This document shows, piece by piece, positions 47,128 to 64,000 of a stretch of DNA of 64,000 nucleotides. The position numbers were made by a program, and so were the translations under genes. Origin of the DNA: Euryodendron excelsum (taxonomy: Eukaryota > Streptophyta > Magnoliopsida > Ericales > Pentaphylacaceae); contig CM065378.1 of NCBI GenBank assembly GCA_033060915.1, forward strand, positions 12,225,001-12,289,000. Direction: 5' to 3'. The notes beneath the pieces are model-generated. The model did not search any database. It saw only the letters and a program-made list of their open reading frames with translations, and had not been told where the DNA came from. Position 1 is the stretch's first letter. Each line of letters opens with the position of its first letter.

Positions 47128-47654
47128 AATAACCATTTATTTGGTCTCAACTCGGTTGAATTGTTATAAAGTAATTTATGATTTTTTTATTATTTTCGAT
47201 AAAATGTTCAAAAATATATTAAGATCCCATAGAATATAAAAAATTAAAATTTTTCTAAAAAAATTACGTATGAAAATAAACTACTAAAATAAGCTTAATT
47301 CATATTGATTGGTAATGCTATGCCAGCAAACGGCTTTCTCAAATATGCCAGCAAACGGCTTACTCAAATATGTTTTTGTGAAAAAAGTTTAATGGTAAGG
47401 TAGTATTATGTATTTAGTAATAATTTTTATTAAATATTATTACGTAGTGCGTAAATACATCAGTAACATAAGTTAGTAGAATAGTAAAAAAATATTAAAA
47501 AAAAATACCACATGACAAAATCTTATAGAATATTTTTTAAAATTTTCTTTATTACTTCACTTATTTATGCATAACGTATTAACATTTAGTATGTATTATG
47601 TACCTAGTATTACCTATACTGGATTATTTTACTCCAACAATGGGCAGCTTGCTT

Positions 47655-47664
47655 GACACGTGTC
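47655..47664. promoter_or_regulatory. Palindromic G-box upstream of the PP2A gene
   Basis: GACACGTGTC is a perfect 10 bp palindrome centred on CACGTG, about 550 bp before the start codon. A W-box-like TTGACT lies nearby at about 47672. Confidence 0.4.
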
Positions 47665-47754
47665 GCAAAGCCTTTGACTCGGCGGAGCCACCGGAGCGAG
47701 AAATTTCGTTCCTTCCAATAATATTGACGCAAAAAAACAAACTATCATTTTCAT

Positions 47755-47764
<10 letters not shown>

Positions 47765-47798
<34 letters not shown>
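47765..47798. repeat. (GA)n microsatellite in the PP2A leader/promoter
   Basis: About 17 GA units lie 410 bp before the ATG. GA tracts near plant transcription starts can act in chromatin regulation. Confidence 0.9.
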
Positions 47799-47799
<1 letters not shown>

Positions 47800-48101
47800 A
47801 CATTTCATTTGGATTCATTTGAGTTTCATTTCACACTTTGTTCCATTCCCACCCTTCGTAATCATTTTCCTCTCTCTGTTTCTGTATTATTATACATTTA
47901 TATTTACGTATGCATATATTTTCCTGCGATTTCTAGTGAGAGAGGGATTCCTGTGAATGGAGACGAATCTCAGAATTAGAAGATGATGAGAATAAGGCGA
48001 GTCTGCGAGTGACGATCGGAGGATTCAAAACCCGATCCAGAGAGAAACCCTAATTTTTGTGCTTTCTGATGCTGGGGCGATTCGATTGAATCGAAATCTC
48101 G

Positions 48102-48174
48102 GTAGGTAGCGAATCGATTTTTGTCGTTTATTTGTTAGGTCCGATCTTCGGTTGCTGATCGATCAGTATTTCAG
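48102..48174 (+). other. Candidate 5' untranslated intron of the PP2A gene
   Basis: GTAGGT after CTCG and TTTCAG before ATCGGGG fit donor and acceptor consensus 36 bases before the ATG. The 73 bp length is at the lower end for plant introns. Confidence 0.35.
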
Positions 48175-48189
48175 ATCGGGGAGAAATAG

Positions 48190-55470
<7,281 letters not shown>

Positions 55471-56629
55471 TTTCAATACCTCAATCGGCTGTTTGTAGCC
55501 CTCGCTTGCCATCGTGTCACTGTAGATGTGTCTTAAGAGGAGTTTTTGTTAATCAACAACATTCTTTTGCTTGGAGTTTGCCCTGCTGCTGACTTTGATT
55601 ATGTGCTCAAGGAACTCGAGGGACCTAATGGAAGGCACCAAGTCTTTTTTTCTTGTATATTTTTCAAGAGGAGGAAGCAGCAATAACATCGTATATTTGT
55701 GTTTTGTAATTTTTACAATTTTAAGGTAGAAAGCAGATTTCGGAATGGATGTTGATTGGTTGTCCATTTTCACTGACCAGTGGCAATTGAGAAAGCGAAT
55801 AGAATGGGATTTTGGTCTTCGCAGAAAGCTTTTTCGACTTGTGTTTTCAAAGAAAATTATTTGTCATGAGATTAGTGTTGCAATCCACAATGCCAGATAG
55901 ATGCACGAGCTTGGTGTCTTAAAAGTACAACCAACCAATCTTTTTGACCCAACTTACGTTCATCTTTATAATGTACTCGCGATTGAGATTACAAAATTTC
56001 CAATCTTGCTGTGGATTTGGTTTTGTTTGGGTTTTTGTGTGCACTTTAAGTGATTCAGCTGAAGTGAATATTGTTTGCTGGCTATTCTACCATTGTTTTT
56101 GCTTTTGTTTTTGGTAGCACAGCAGAACATGACAATCCCAAACACAGCCCAGCGTCTAAGCTCCCAATTATTGCAACAATGCGGCCAGGTGAAGGTAATC
56201 TTGGCATGCAGGAAATGCAATCAGCAGAAACTGACTTGGTCCGTAATAACTATCAGATCATATTATTTTGTGCAATCAAGGAGGGCTTGTTAAAAAACAC
56301 ACTGCATTTAAGAGAGGTCACTAAAAGCAGAATCCAACAGAAACATAAACGAATGTATATCACCATAGCATGTACAATAGGGGAGTTGGTGTGAGCGTCT
56401 GCCAGAGGCGCTGTAGCTAGAGAGTTGGCCATTAATGGCATTCTTTCTAACTCAGTTTACATTGAATCATGAGCATCATTGGGAGACTTGACTTACAAAT
56501 CCAGTTGCTGAGTTCTACATTGTGTAATCTCGAGAAATTTCTTGTTTTCTATTAAACGAAGGTACATGGTTTTTTCACAGATTAGGACTCTTGGACCCTT
56601 TCCTGCTTCATTTCACCCGTCTACAGGTG
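55471..56629 (+). other. PP2A 3' untranslated region and intergenic sequence
   Basis: The first 250-500 bases hold plant-like polyadenylation words (TTGTAT at 55653, TTTGTAATTT at 55703). No further gene is visible. Overlapping frames on both strands at 55966-56440 lack domains. Confidence 0.5.
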
Positions 56630-56758
56630 CTGATCTAGTCCTTTATGGGACACCGATGAAGTTACTGTGAGGGTCATCGAAACTAGTCAGCAAGTTATCC
56701 ATGCTATTAACAAAAGGAAGAACTACCCTGAATGGATCTTGTCAGCAGTCTACGCAAG

Positions 56759-57014
56759 GAGAAAATATTCAGTGTAACGGTGATGCCATGTCATCGTGAT
56801 GATGTGGTATCACAAGCCAATAGAAATACACCAAAATATAGTTTTTATCCTCATCACCTAAAATTAAGGAGTTAGTTAGGATATTTTATCCACACTACCC
56901 CACTAACCAACATGACATCTCATCACATGATACATACATGGATGAATTTCATTGGCTTGTGATACCACGTCAGCAATAATGACGTGGCATCACCGTTGCA
57001 TTGAATATTTTCTC
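56759..57014. mobile_element. Mutator-like MITE nested in the LINE, with 9 bp target duplication
   Basis: The element starts GAGAAAATATTCAGTGTAAC and ends with the mirror, GAATATTTTCTC. The arms match for about 65 bp with few differences. CTACGCAAG stands directly on both sides (56750-56758 and 57015-57023), a perfect 9 bp duplication, as made by Mutator-like transposases. Removing the element and one duplication restores the LINE endonuclease reading, which proves the insertion is later than the LINE. Confidence 0.92.
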
Positions 57015-57023
57015 CTACGCAAG

Positions 57024-57873
57024 CCCAATCTTGAGAAATAGGGAAGCTTTGTGGGAATGTCTAGAGAAATTTGCAAAAGAAAACCAAGACCCATGGTTAT
57101 TAGCTGGTAACTTCAACGATTTTACCTCCCAAGAGGAGAGGAGAAGTTTCACCCCAAACAACAACCAAGGAAGGAATCGTAAATTCTGGGAAAGAATGAA
57201 CAGATGTCACCTCTTGATATGGGGTGCTCGGGCCCTAGACTCACGTGGACTAATAATCGTCAAGGGCTGGCTAACACTATGGAGAGGTTGGATAGAGCTT
57301 TGTACAATCCGGAGTGGAGGTCCCTATATCCAGAAGGAACTGTCAGAAACCTTCCTAGAACTTATTCTGATCATGCACCCTTTGTTGTGTATACTGAAGG
57401 TACGCTTCCTAAATCTGCTCTAAATAAACCTTTTCGGTTTGAAGCTGCCTGCCTTTCACACCCTGATCTCCAAAATATTGTTCAAAACTCCTAGAGATAC
57501 CCTAATAATGACTATCTTAATAAATTCAAAGTTCTTACCACCAATGTCTTAGCTTGGAACAAATAGGTGTTTGGGAATATATTCAAAAGAAAAAGATGGC
57601 TGCTAGGGAGAATTGAAGGAATTCAAAAATCCCAAGCAGCTAAATTCTCCCATAACCTTTAATTTTTGGAAAGAGACCTCATATATCAGTACAATAGCAC
57701 GCTGCACCAAGAAGAAATTTTTTGGTTTCAAAAATCTAGAGCTAAATGGATTACCCAAGGGTAAAGAAATACTAAGTTTTTTCACTCGACTACCATCATC
57801 TGTAGAAAACGTAACAAAATTGAGAATCTTAAGGATGATGGTGGCAATTGGATTAATGATCTTGATAGTCTAA
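57024..57873 (+). pseudogene. LINE endonuclease C-terminal part and linker
   Basis: Frames at 57001-57423 and 57204-57494 together carry endonuclease motifs: ENQDPWLLAGNFNDF (the LxGDFN-like motif, with N for D), then an RLTWTNNRQGLANTMERLDR segment and YSDHAPFVV with the SDH motif. A frameshift near 57205-57230 joins the two. A stop at 57492-57494 follows. Endonuclease nicks target DNA in active LINEs. Confidence 0.75.
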
Positions 57874-57952
57874 AGTCTTGTGTGCAAAATTACTTCCAGA
57901 ATATTTTTAAAAATGATAGGAATAGTGGTACTGTTGATGAGGATAACTTTCT

Positions 57953-59622
57953 TTGTCCCAATTTTCTGAACTGGATAATCTTAACCTTAACCTTCCCATA
58001 TCCAACCTTGACATCTGGAATGCTATTAAAAACATCAAAACTTTTAAAGTTCCTGGGAGAGATGGGTTCCAAGCTATCTTTTTTCAGAAATTCTGGAATA
58101 TCATAGGCCCTGATATGTGTGAGTTCATTAGGAACTGTTTTAAAAACAAATGCTTTCCTCTTGAAATCAACAGAACCATTATCACTTTAATTCCCAAGGT
58201 TGAAAACCCCGAAAGTATTAGACATTTTCGTCCTATAAGTCTCTGTAATGTCACTTTTAAAGTGTTGTACAAAATATTAGTGAGTAGGATTAGGCCTCTC
58301 CTTGGTAACATTATTCACCCTGCTTAAAGCAGTTTCATACCTGGGAGAATGAGTTCTGATAATATCCTCATTACTCAAGAATTTATACACTCTTTGAGAC
58401 ACAAAAAAGGAGCCACTGGTGGTATGATTCTAAAAATCGACCTTGAAAAGGCTTATGATAAAATTTCTTGGAGTTTCTTGAGGAAGCATTAGAAATGTTC
58501 AACTTGAATCAAAATTGAGTAGATCTTATTATGTACTGTGTCACTTCTGTTGAGGTTTCTATTTTGTGGAATGGAGAGTGCTTGCCTGAATTTTCTCCTA
58601 AAAAAGGACTGAGACAAGGAGATCCTCTATCTCCCTATTTATTTGTTCTTTGCATGGAGAGACTATCTATACTTATTAATCAATGTGTTGACGATGGAGA
58701 GTGGCAAGGGATTAAGGCCTCCAGAAATGGACCAACTTTGTCCCACTTGTTCTTTGCTGATGACCTCCTCTTATTTGTTAGAGCTGATTCTGCTAATTGC
58801 AATGCTATAAAAGAGGTGCTGGAAAATTTTTGTGATATGTCTGGACAAACTATTAACCTTCAAAAGTCTAAATTATTTGTGTCTCTTAACCTCCCTAAAA
58901 GCCAAGCCCTAGTCCTCAGTTTTCAAAATGATATTCCTCTTACCCAAGACCTTGGAAGGTACCTTGGGGTACCACTTCTTCACAAGAGAGTGAATAGGAG
59001 TCATTATAATTGTATAATTGAGAAAATCCAGAAAAGGCTTTCTGGTTGGAAAGCTTCTACGCTTTCCCTTGCAAGAAGGGCCATCTTAGTTCAAGCTATT
59101 ACCTCTACAATCCCTACGTATACCATGCAAATCACCATACTTCCTAGTAGTATATGTAGTGAAATTGATAGATTGAACAGGAATTTCATTTGGGGGGACA
59201 CTAAAAGGAAAAAGCACATTCATCTTGTAAATTGGGACACGTTATGCAAGAGGAAAGAGGTAGGTGGTCTAGGCATTAGGAAAGCTAAAGATCAAAACAC
59301 TGCCATGCTTTCTAAGCTTGGATGGCAAATTATTAATGGGGAAAATGTTGTCTGGACCCAAGTTATAAAAAAGAAATACCTTAAACCCCATACTTCATTT
59401 GATTGGCTCACCAATAGAAAAGCTTCACACCCTTGGAAAAGTATTATTAATAGTAAGGCCCTTCTTAAAAAATGTATTAAATGGGTTGTGGGAGATGGGA
59501 AGAGGATTTCTCTGTGGATGGATTGGTGGTGTGGAGAGGGATCTCTTGCTAAATCAGCACCTGGACCCCATGTGAATGTTGATTCCAAAGTGAGTAATAT
59601 TATTGATGATAATGGAGATTAG
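57953..59622 (+). pseudogene. LINE reverse transcriptase
   Basis: Frames at 57953-58327 and 58531-59622 encode the RT core: DIWNAIKNIKTFKVPGRDGF, TLIPKVENPESIRHFRPISL, the KIDLEKAYDKISW motif A (58430-58470), GLRQGDPLSPYLFVL, and the catalytic FADD (58756-58764, GAT GAC). The 363-codon frame continues through GRYLGVPLLHKRV and LVNWDTLCKRKEVGGLGIR, the usual LINE thumb region, to an in-frame TAG at 59620-59622. The stretch 58325-58530 has stops and a frame change. Confidence 0.85.
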
Positions 59623-60789
59623 GATCTTACCTCAGTCCAAAATTTGCTGTCACCAATAGAGATTGAGAATATTCAGAAAACAAACCTCTCCAGGTTTGTA
59701 TCCTTTACTGATACCCCACGATGGACTGGCACTTCTAATGGTAAGTTTTCAACTTCTACTGCTTATGATATGTTATCTGTTCAAAATTTGAATCAGCAAA
59801 ATTGGAAATGGATTTGGAAATTAAAAATTCCTCCAAAACTAAAGATCTTTATTTGGAAAGTAAGGCATGGTAAACTGCTAATCAACCAAATGAGGATGAT
59901 TAGAGGCCTTGACTCTGTAGATCTCTGCCCTAGGTGTAGTTGCTATACTAAGACTTTAAGTAATTTATTTAGAGACTGCCACAAGGCCAAGGATATATGG
60001 CTCTCTGTCAAAGGGGTTATGTGGTATTCCACAGGAAGAGGACAGCCTATCCTTGATTGGATTGATCATAATGTTGCTGATAAGGTCACTAATCATGGAT
60101 TTCTTTCTTGGAGTACTTTCTTCACTACCATTATTTGGCAAATCTGGAAAGATAGGAATCTGGAAGTTTTTGAGAATAAAATGACTGAAACTCAAGTTAG
60201 TATCTCTCAGGCTACAAAGTATTCTAAAGATATCACTGATGCCTTTCTAATACCTGTGACCAATAACATGCGTGGCACTAGACTAATTAGTTGGCTATCT
60301 CCTGGTGCAGGAAAAATCAAGTTAAACACTGATGGATGCTCGAGAGGAAACCCTGGCTCAGCTGGATTCGGTGGGCTCTTCAGGGATGAAGGAGGTAGAT
60401 GGCTCCATGGCTACTACGGGAAACCAGATGAGTGCACTAGTATCGAAGCAAAGTTGTGGGGAATTTATCGAGAACTGACTATCATGTTTGAGAAAGGAAT
60501 GACCGAAATAGCAGTGGAAGCTGATTCGGAAGAAGCAGTCAAGCTTATTCAGTAAGGAGATATTCAGACCTACCCCCAGAGAGCACTAATCGAGGATTTC
60601 AAGTTTCTGCTTAGAAGATGTATGAGCACGATTCATCATACCCTGAGAGAAGGGAACTTCTGTACTGATAAACTAGCTAATATGGGAACAGACCAGAATA
60701 ATAGGCTTGTAATTTTTGAAGATCCTCCTGATGGTTTGGGTAGATTTCTAGTTGGTGATATGGTGGGAATAACTTATGAGAGGAGTTAG
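59623..60789 (+). pseudogene. LINE zf-RVT linker and tethered RNase H
   Basis: The frame continues past the TAG without shift. Around 59800-59990 lies a zf-RVT-like segment (KIPPKLKIFIWKVRHGKL, then DLCPRCSC). RNase H follows with LNTDGCSRGNPGSAGFGG (Asp at 60331), IEAKLWGIYREL and EADSEEAVKL. A TAA at 60553-60555 interrupts it; the same frame then stays open to the TAG at 60787-60789. RNase H at the C-terminus is found in many plant L1-type elements. Confidence 0.8.
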
Positions 60790-60827
60790 TGTGTAGTTGT
60801 ACTTGTTTCCGATGTACCAAAAAAAAT

Positions 60828-62859
60828 ATATACACAAATGATGTGTTGGTTCTCTTCCGTAAAAGAAGTGAATGAATGATGATGTCATTTTATTATGCAT
60901 GTTAGTGAGATCAACTGGCTAAATGGTTTTCCTGTGGGGTAAGTGCATATTAGAAACTAAAAATTAACATAAAAGAAAGATTCATTCATTACATAAGAAA
61001 TAGAACAAGGAAAGAGCCAAACAAGAGGCAGATTCCTTTTGGTCTCAATTTACCCTAAGAATTCACTATGTCATTAATCTTTCCAATTCTAGACGACTAG
61101 CCTCACATACAAGAAAAAAATGAGTTAAAACCTAGAACTGGTAGGAATTCTCACAGCTCCGACTCCTGGTGAAGTACTGCTTCGTTTCCGTTTGTAGTAT
61201 ACAACCGAACTGCTTAAGAACAACAGACCCAACATAACACCCTGTCCATAGTGATTCAGAAAATGCATCAGGATTCAGGACAAAGCGAGAAGAAAATCAG
61301 TAACTAAAAAGTGCTCAAGCTGATATTCGATTTCAAAAGCAACAGAAGCTGCATTCAAGTGGGATCATCATTTTCACAAGAACCAATAAAACCAAGGGTC
61401 AATGTTTGCATAGTGCAGAAAACTAGGAAATTAGGGAGAAAGGGGTTTATAAGAAAAAAGAGAAATATATATATATATATATATCTTTTTTTTTTTTTTA
61501 CAACAAAAGAGAAATTGAGAACTCAGAACTTGTATCATACAGCAATGCTGCCAATGAACGGAACTAAGAAGCAGAGATGTCAATGTACTTTAAATTGTTG
61601 GGTAGTTCACTGTATCACCAATTACGGTAAACATTGCAAGAAAGATTAGGAATACCGTATGCAACAGAACAAAACCATAATCCCGTCTTGCAAGTAATTC
61701 AAAGTACAAATACCAATGCCAAAAGAATAAGGAAATTAGTGAACACCCCTGAGTGAGCTGAATAGATGCTCAACTACCAAAGTGTCATGGGAGCAGCAGT
61801 TTCAGTATATATTGACTAATTATATAGGGCATACATATTGATCCAACTAGAGCAAATGCTAACAATATAGCAACTGCTGATCTTAAGGAAGAAGACAGAG
61901 AAGACGGGAAAAAAAGGAATAAAAGATCAACTAAAATGAGAAGTGGCAGGAGAATAATAGTGACGAGTCAAAAAAGGCAACTTCTAGGTGTCATGCATAT
62001 GCTTATGTCGTTGACATGTTGCAAACTGCCAAAGAACACACTAGCGAACCTCGGTTAAGTAGGTCAGGATGTTCAAATTTCAAATCATTTACACCAGTTC
62101 CTCTTAGTATTAGATAATATAGCCTAAATTGTCAAATGTGAGGAGAAACAATATTAACATTAACCAAAAAAATTAAATATGACCAGGTATAAGTAACTTC
62201 TTCTTTAATAAAAGAACTTCAGGCAATGTTCAACAGAAGGGATAGCAAAGGAAACCATAGTTGAATTTGTCAGCCATGGAGCATAGACATGGAGCATGGA
62301 AACAACATGTCATCATCACAGCAATATGCCAAGTGGTAAATGCATTTATTTCAGATCAGGTTGTGCTTGTGTCCCAGAAGATATCAGATTAGAGCTCCCT
62401 ATACTTGGAATATGATGTTTCCAAAATGCAGGAAATGGTGGTAAGTTTGTAACTCTAACTTGAACCTTATTTTCTCAATTCCTAGGTCATGGTGCCTCCC
62501 CTCCTCAATCTTCCATTCCACCTGCTCCCTAGCAAACTTCATAAGATGCAGAGCTGCCATCTGCTACCCACCCAAACCCAACATCTATTCAAGTCTTCAA
62601 CAGCCCGCCCTCTCTCTCTCCAAAAACCCAAACCACAAGCACATTCTTATCTATACTAACATTGCATACTCGACTTTTTCTAAAAACAATTCTTAGATGG
62701 GCCAACCACATGGAATTTTTATATGGTTTACAGGTCTGTATGGTGAGGATGAGCTTAGATGGCATTTATCTAGATGTGTAAGTTTGAACTGATTTCATTT
62801 AATAGTGCTTTGGTAGAGGCTGGTAGAGCCTCATTTTCTTAGGGTGTACGAAATGGCCC
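60828..62859. other. Intergenic sequence
   Basis: No gene is well supported. There is an (AT)n run at 61467-61484 and poly-T to 61499. A short minus-strand frame is listed separately. On the minus strand at about 62470-62350 lies another frame of about 40 codons (NLPPFPAFWKHHIPSIG) with no known domain. Confidence 0.45.
61125..61268 (-). CDS. Possible terminal exon of an unknown membrane protein
   Basis: On the minus strand a frame reads HYGQGVMLGLLFLSSSVVYY, then a KRKR cluster and a Ser/Pro/Val tail, ending in TAA at 61127-61125. A hydrophobic segment followed by basic residues fits a single membrane helix near a C-terminus. I recognise no family, and upstream exons were not found toward higher coordinates. 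It may be noise. Confidence 0.22.
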   Translation of the reverse strand: MHFLNHYGQGVMLGLLFLSSSVVYYKRKRSSTSPGVGAVRIPTSSRF

Positions 62860-63410
62860 AACAAGGTTGGCCTTTTATTCTTGTTTTGTCCGGACAGCAG
62901 TTTATGGAAAAATTGATATATTGGATAATTTGATTCAGCATAGGCAAATTCAGTTAAGTGTAGCATGTGAAAATAAGATACAAAATCGTTGAATCACTTG
63001 CTTCTCCATTGGAAGGCAGCCAGAGATTGAGGGCTTTGATTTTGGAACTATTTGGTGTCGATTGGGTTTTCCCAAGGAGTGTGACTAACCAGATGCACAG
63101 TTGCATTAGGGCTCGAGTCAGGAAAAGAAGGAAAAAGGCTTGGATTGCTGCCCCATTGAGCCTAATGTGGTCTGTGGATATATTGAGTGAGTGCAATCCT
63201 CGATTGTTTGACTGTTTGGAGCAGTCTCTTTGAAAAATTAGAAGTACCTTTTCGAGTATTTTGCATAGCTGGATGATGGGTGACTTTTTGAGATCTTATA
63301 CAATTTTGATTTTGGAGATGGTGTACAGCTTTTTTGTTATGTACAGTATACATGTAGATGTAGATGGGCAGCTCCCCCTTTTGGAGCTTCTTAATAAACT
63401 TAACAAAGAA
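62860..63410 (+). mobile_element. LINE 3' remnant
   Basis: Fragmented sense frames carry the end of a plant LINE: ELFGVDWVFPRSVTNQMHS, then KRRKKAWIAAPLSLMWS and further on LHSWMMGDFL (about 63255-63290). These match the region downstream of reverse transcriptase in L1-type elements. Stops and shifts are frequent. It is separate from the LINE ending at 60827. Confidence 0.6.
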
Positions 63411-64000
63411 ACAAAAGTTCAGAATTGTTCTTAGTCACGGATGGATAATACCTATCAGTCACCACCATTAACTATCAACAATAAAATTAAAAATAATGGT
63501 TAACCATCAGATCCCAATCCCAAAAATATTTCTTCAAAGATTGATTCATCCTAGCACCTACAGATTGCTGGGTGAACCTAGAAATTTCCTGATAGCCTAC
63601 AGCCTCTTGATTATACTAGGCACTCAACAAAATCCTCAATAACAACTATGATGCTGAGAAAAGACAATAGAAAATCATGCACTTTCATATCACATGACAT
63701 TGCTGCTAAGGAATATCCAACATTGCTTCATTATTTCCACAAACAATTGGTTCTGAAGAACCTGAGGATTTTTACCAAGACCTATTGCATCTACATGCAG
63801 ATAGGGATATTTCATCCATTTAGTGCTTTGATAATTGGGAATTTAGGTACAGAAGTCCTAAGTTAATACATGTAAGTGTATTCATGGCATGGTATAAGCA
63901 AGAAAAATTTGGATCTGAAATATGCAAAAGAAGAAAAAAGTACAAGGTCAAATGTAAACCAATAACCCAATTTATGAAGTAGGTTTTTCTTTTTTTTTTT
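63411..64000. other. Intergenic sequence to the window end
   Basis: No gene, repeat or regulatory site could be supported. The last bases are a poly-T run. Confidence 0.5.

Larger units (their letters stand above)
56630..60827 (+). mobile_element. 5'-truncated L1-type LINE with RNase H
   Basis: Sense-strand coding runs from a partial apurinic endonuclease (about 56630-57500), through reverse transcriptase (58000-59300), zf-RVT-like linker (59760-60000) and RNase H (60320-60790). It ends at GATGTACC followed by an A-run at 60820-60827, the usual LINE tail. ORF1 and the start of the endonuclease are missing. Many frameshifts and stops mark it as dead. A 256 bp MITE splits the endonuclease. Target-site duplication could not be found because the 5' border is uncertain. 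Confidence 0.88.

Overview
This is plant nuclear DNA, most likely from a eudicot: AT-rich, with intron-rich genes carrying GT-AG splice sites, three gene models that match conserved plant families exon by exon, and dense layers of plant-type repeats (Tat-lineage Ty3/gypsy element, L1-type LINEs, Au-like SINE, MITEs). The species cannot be fixed from the sequence alone.

Layout. (1) 1-15355: the body and 3' LTR of a large decayed Ty3/gypsy LTR retrotransposon whose 5' end lies outside the window. Sense-strand gag, protease, reverse transcriptase, two RNase H domains and integrase (1-6978) are broken by stops and frameshifts. Between integrase and the 3' LTR sits an antisense, intron-containing gene for a plant mobile domain (PMD) protein (10900 down to 7495), then a minisatellite of about 14 units (10960-12010), an AT-rich spacer, and the 3' LTR (14562-15355). 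(2) 15356-33016: 24 visible exons of a P4-ATPase (aminophospholipid flippase) matching Arabidopsis ALA3, same strand as the retroelement. The N-terminal exon(s) are absent; the LTR ends 788 bp before the first visible exon. The frame is open across all exons, but one intron has GG where the acceptor AG is expected. The introns hold a LINE remnant, an Au-like SINE and a possible 2.8 kb insertion. (3) 33017-40680: intergenic, with MITEs and two adjacent tandem arrays (three units of about 385 bp, then three of about 88 bp). (4) 40992-42484: a two-exon CLE peptide gene of the CLE25 type. (5) 42485-47640: intergenic, with a foldback element, a tRNA-derived SINE and MITEs. (6) 48211-55470: a complete six-exon gene for the 306-residue catalytic subunit of protein phosphatase 2A. 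(7) 56630-60827: a 5'-truncated L1-type LINE with a tethered RNase H, itself interrupted by a 256 bp MULE-like MITE with a perfect 9 bp target duplication. (8) 60828-64000: little recognisable, except another LINE 3' remnant (62860-63410) and one weak minus-strand exon candidate.

The three host genes are unrelated in function: membrane lipid asymmetry, peptide signalling and protein dephosphorylation. The most interesting region is the retroelement-ALA3 junction: an element carrying an antisense, spliced PMD gene abuts an ALA3 gene that lacks its visible 5' end and has a damaged splice site. Exon borders were placed by eye from splice consensus and family similarity; family comparisons are from memory, not from a search.
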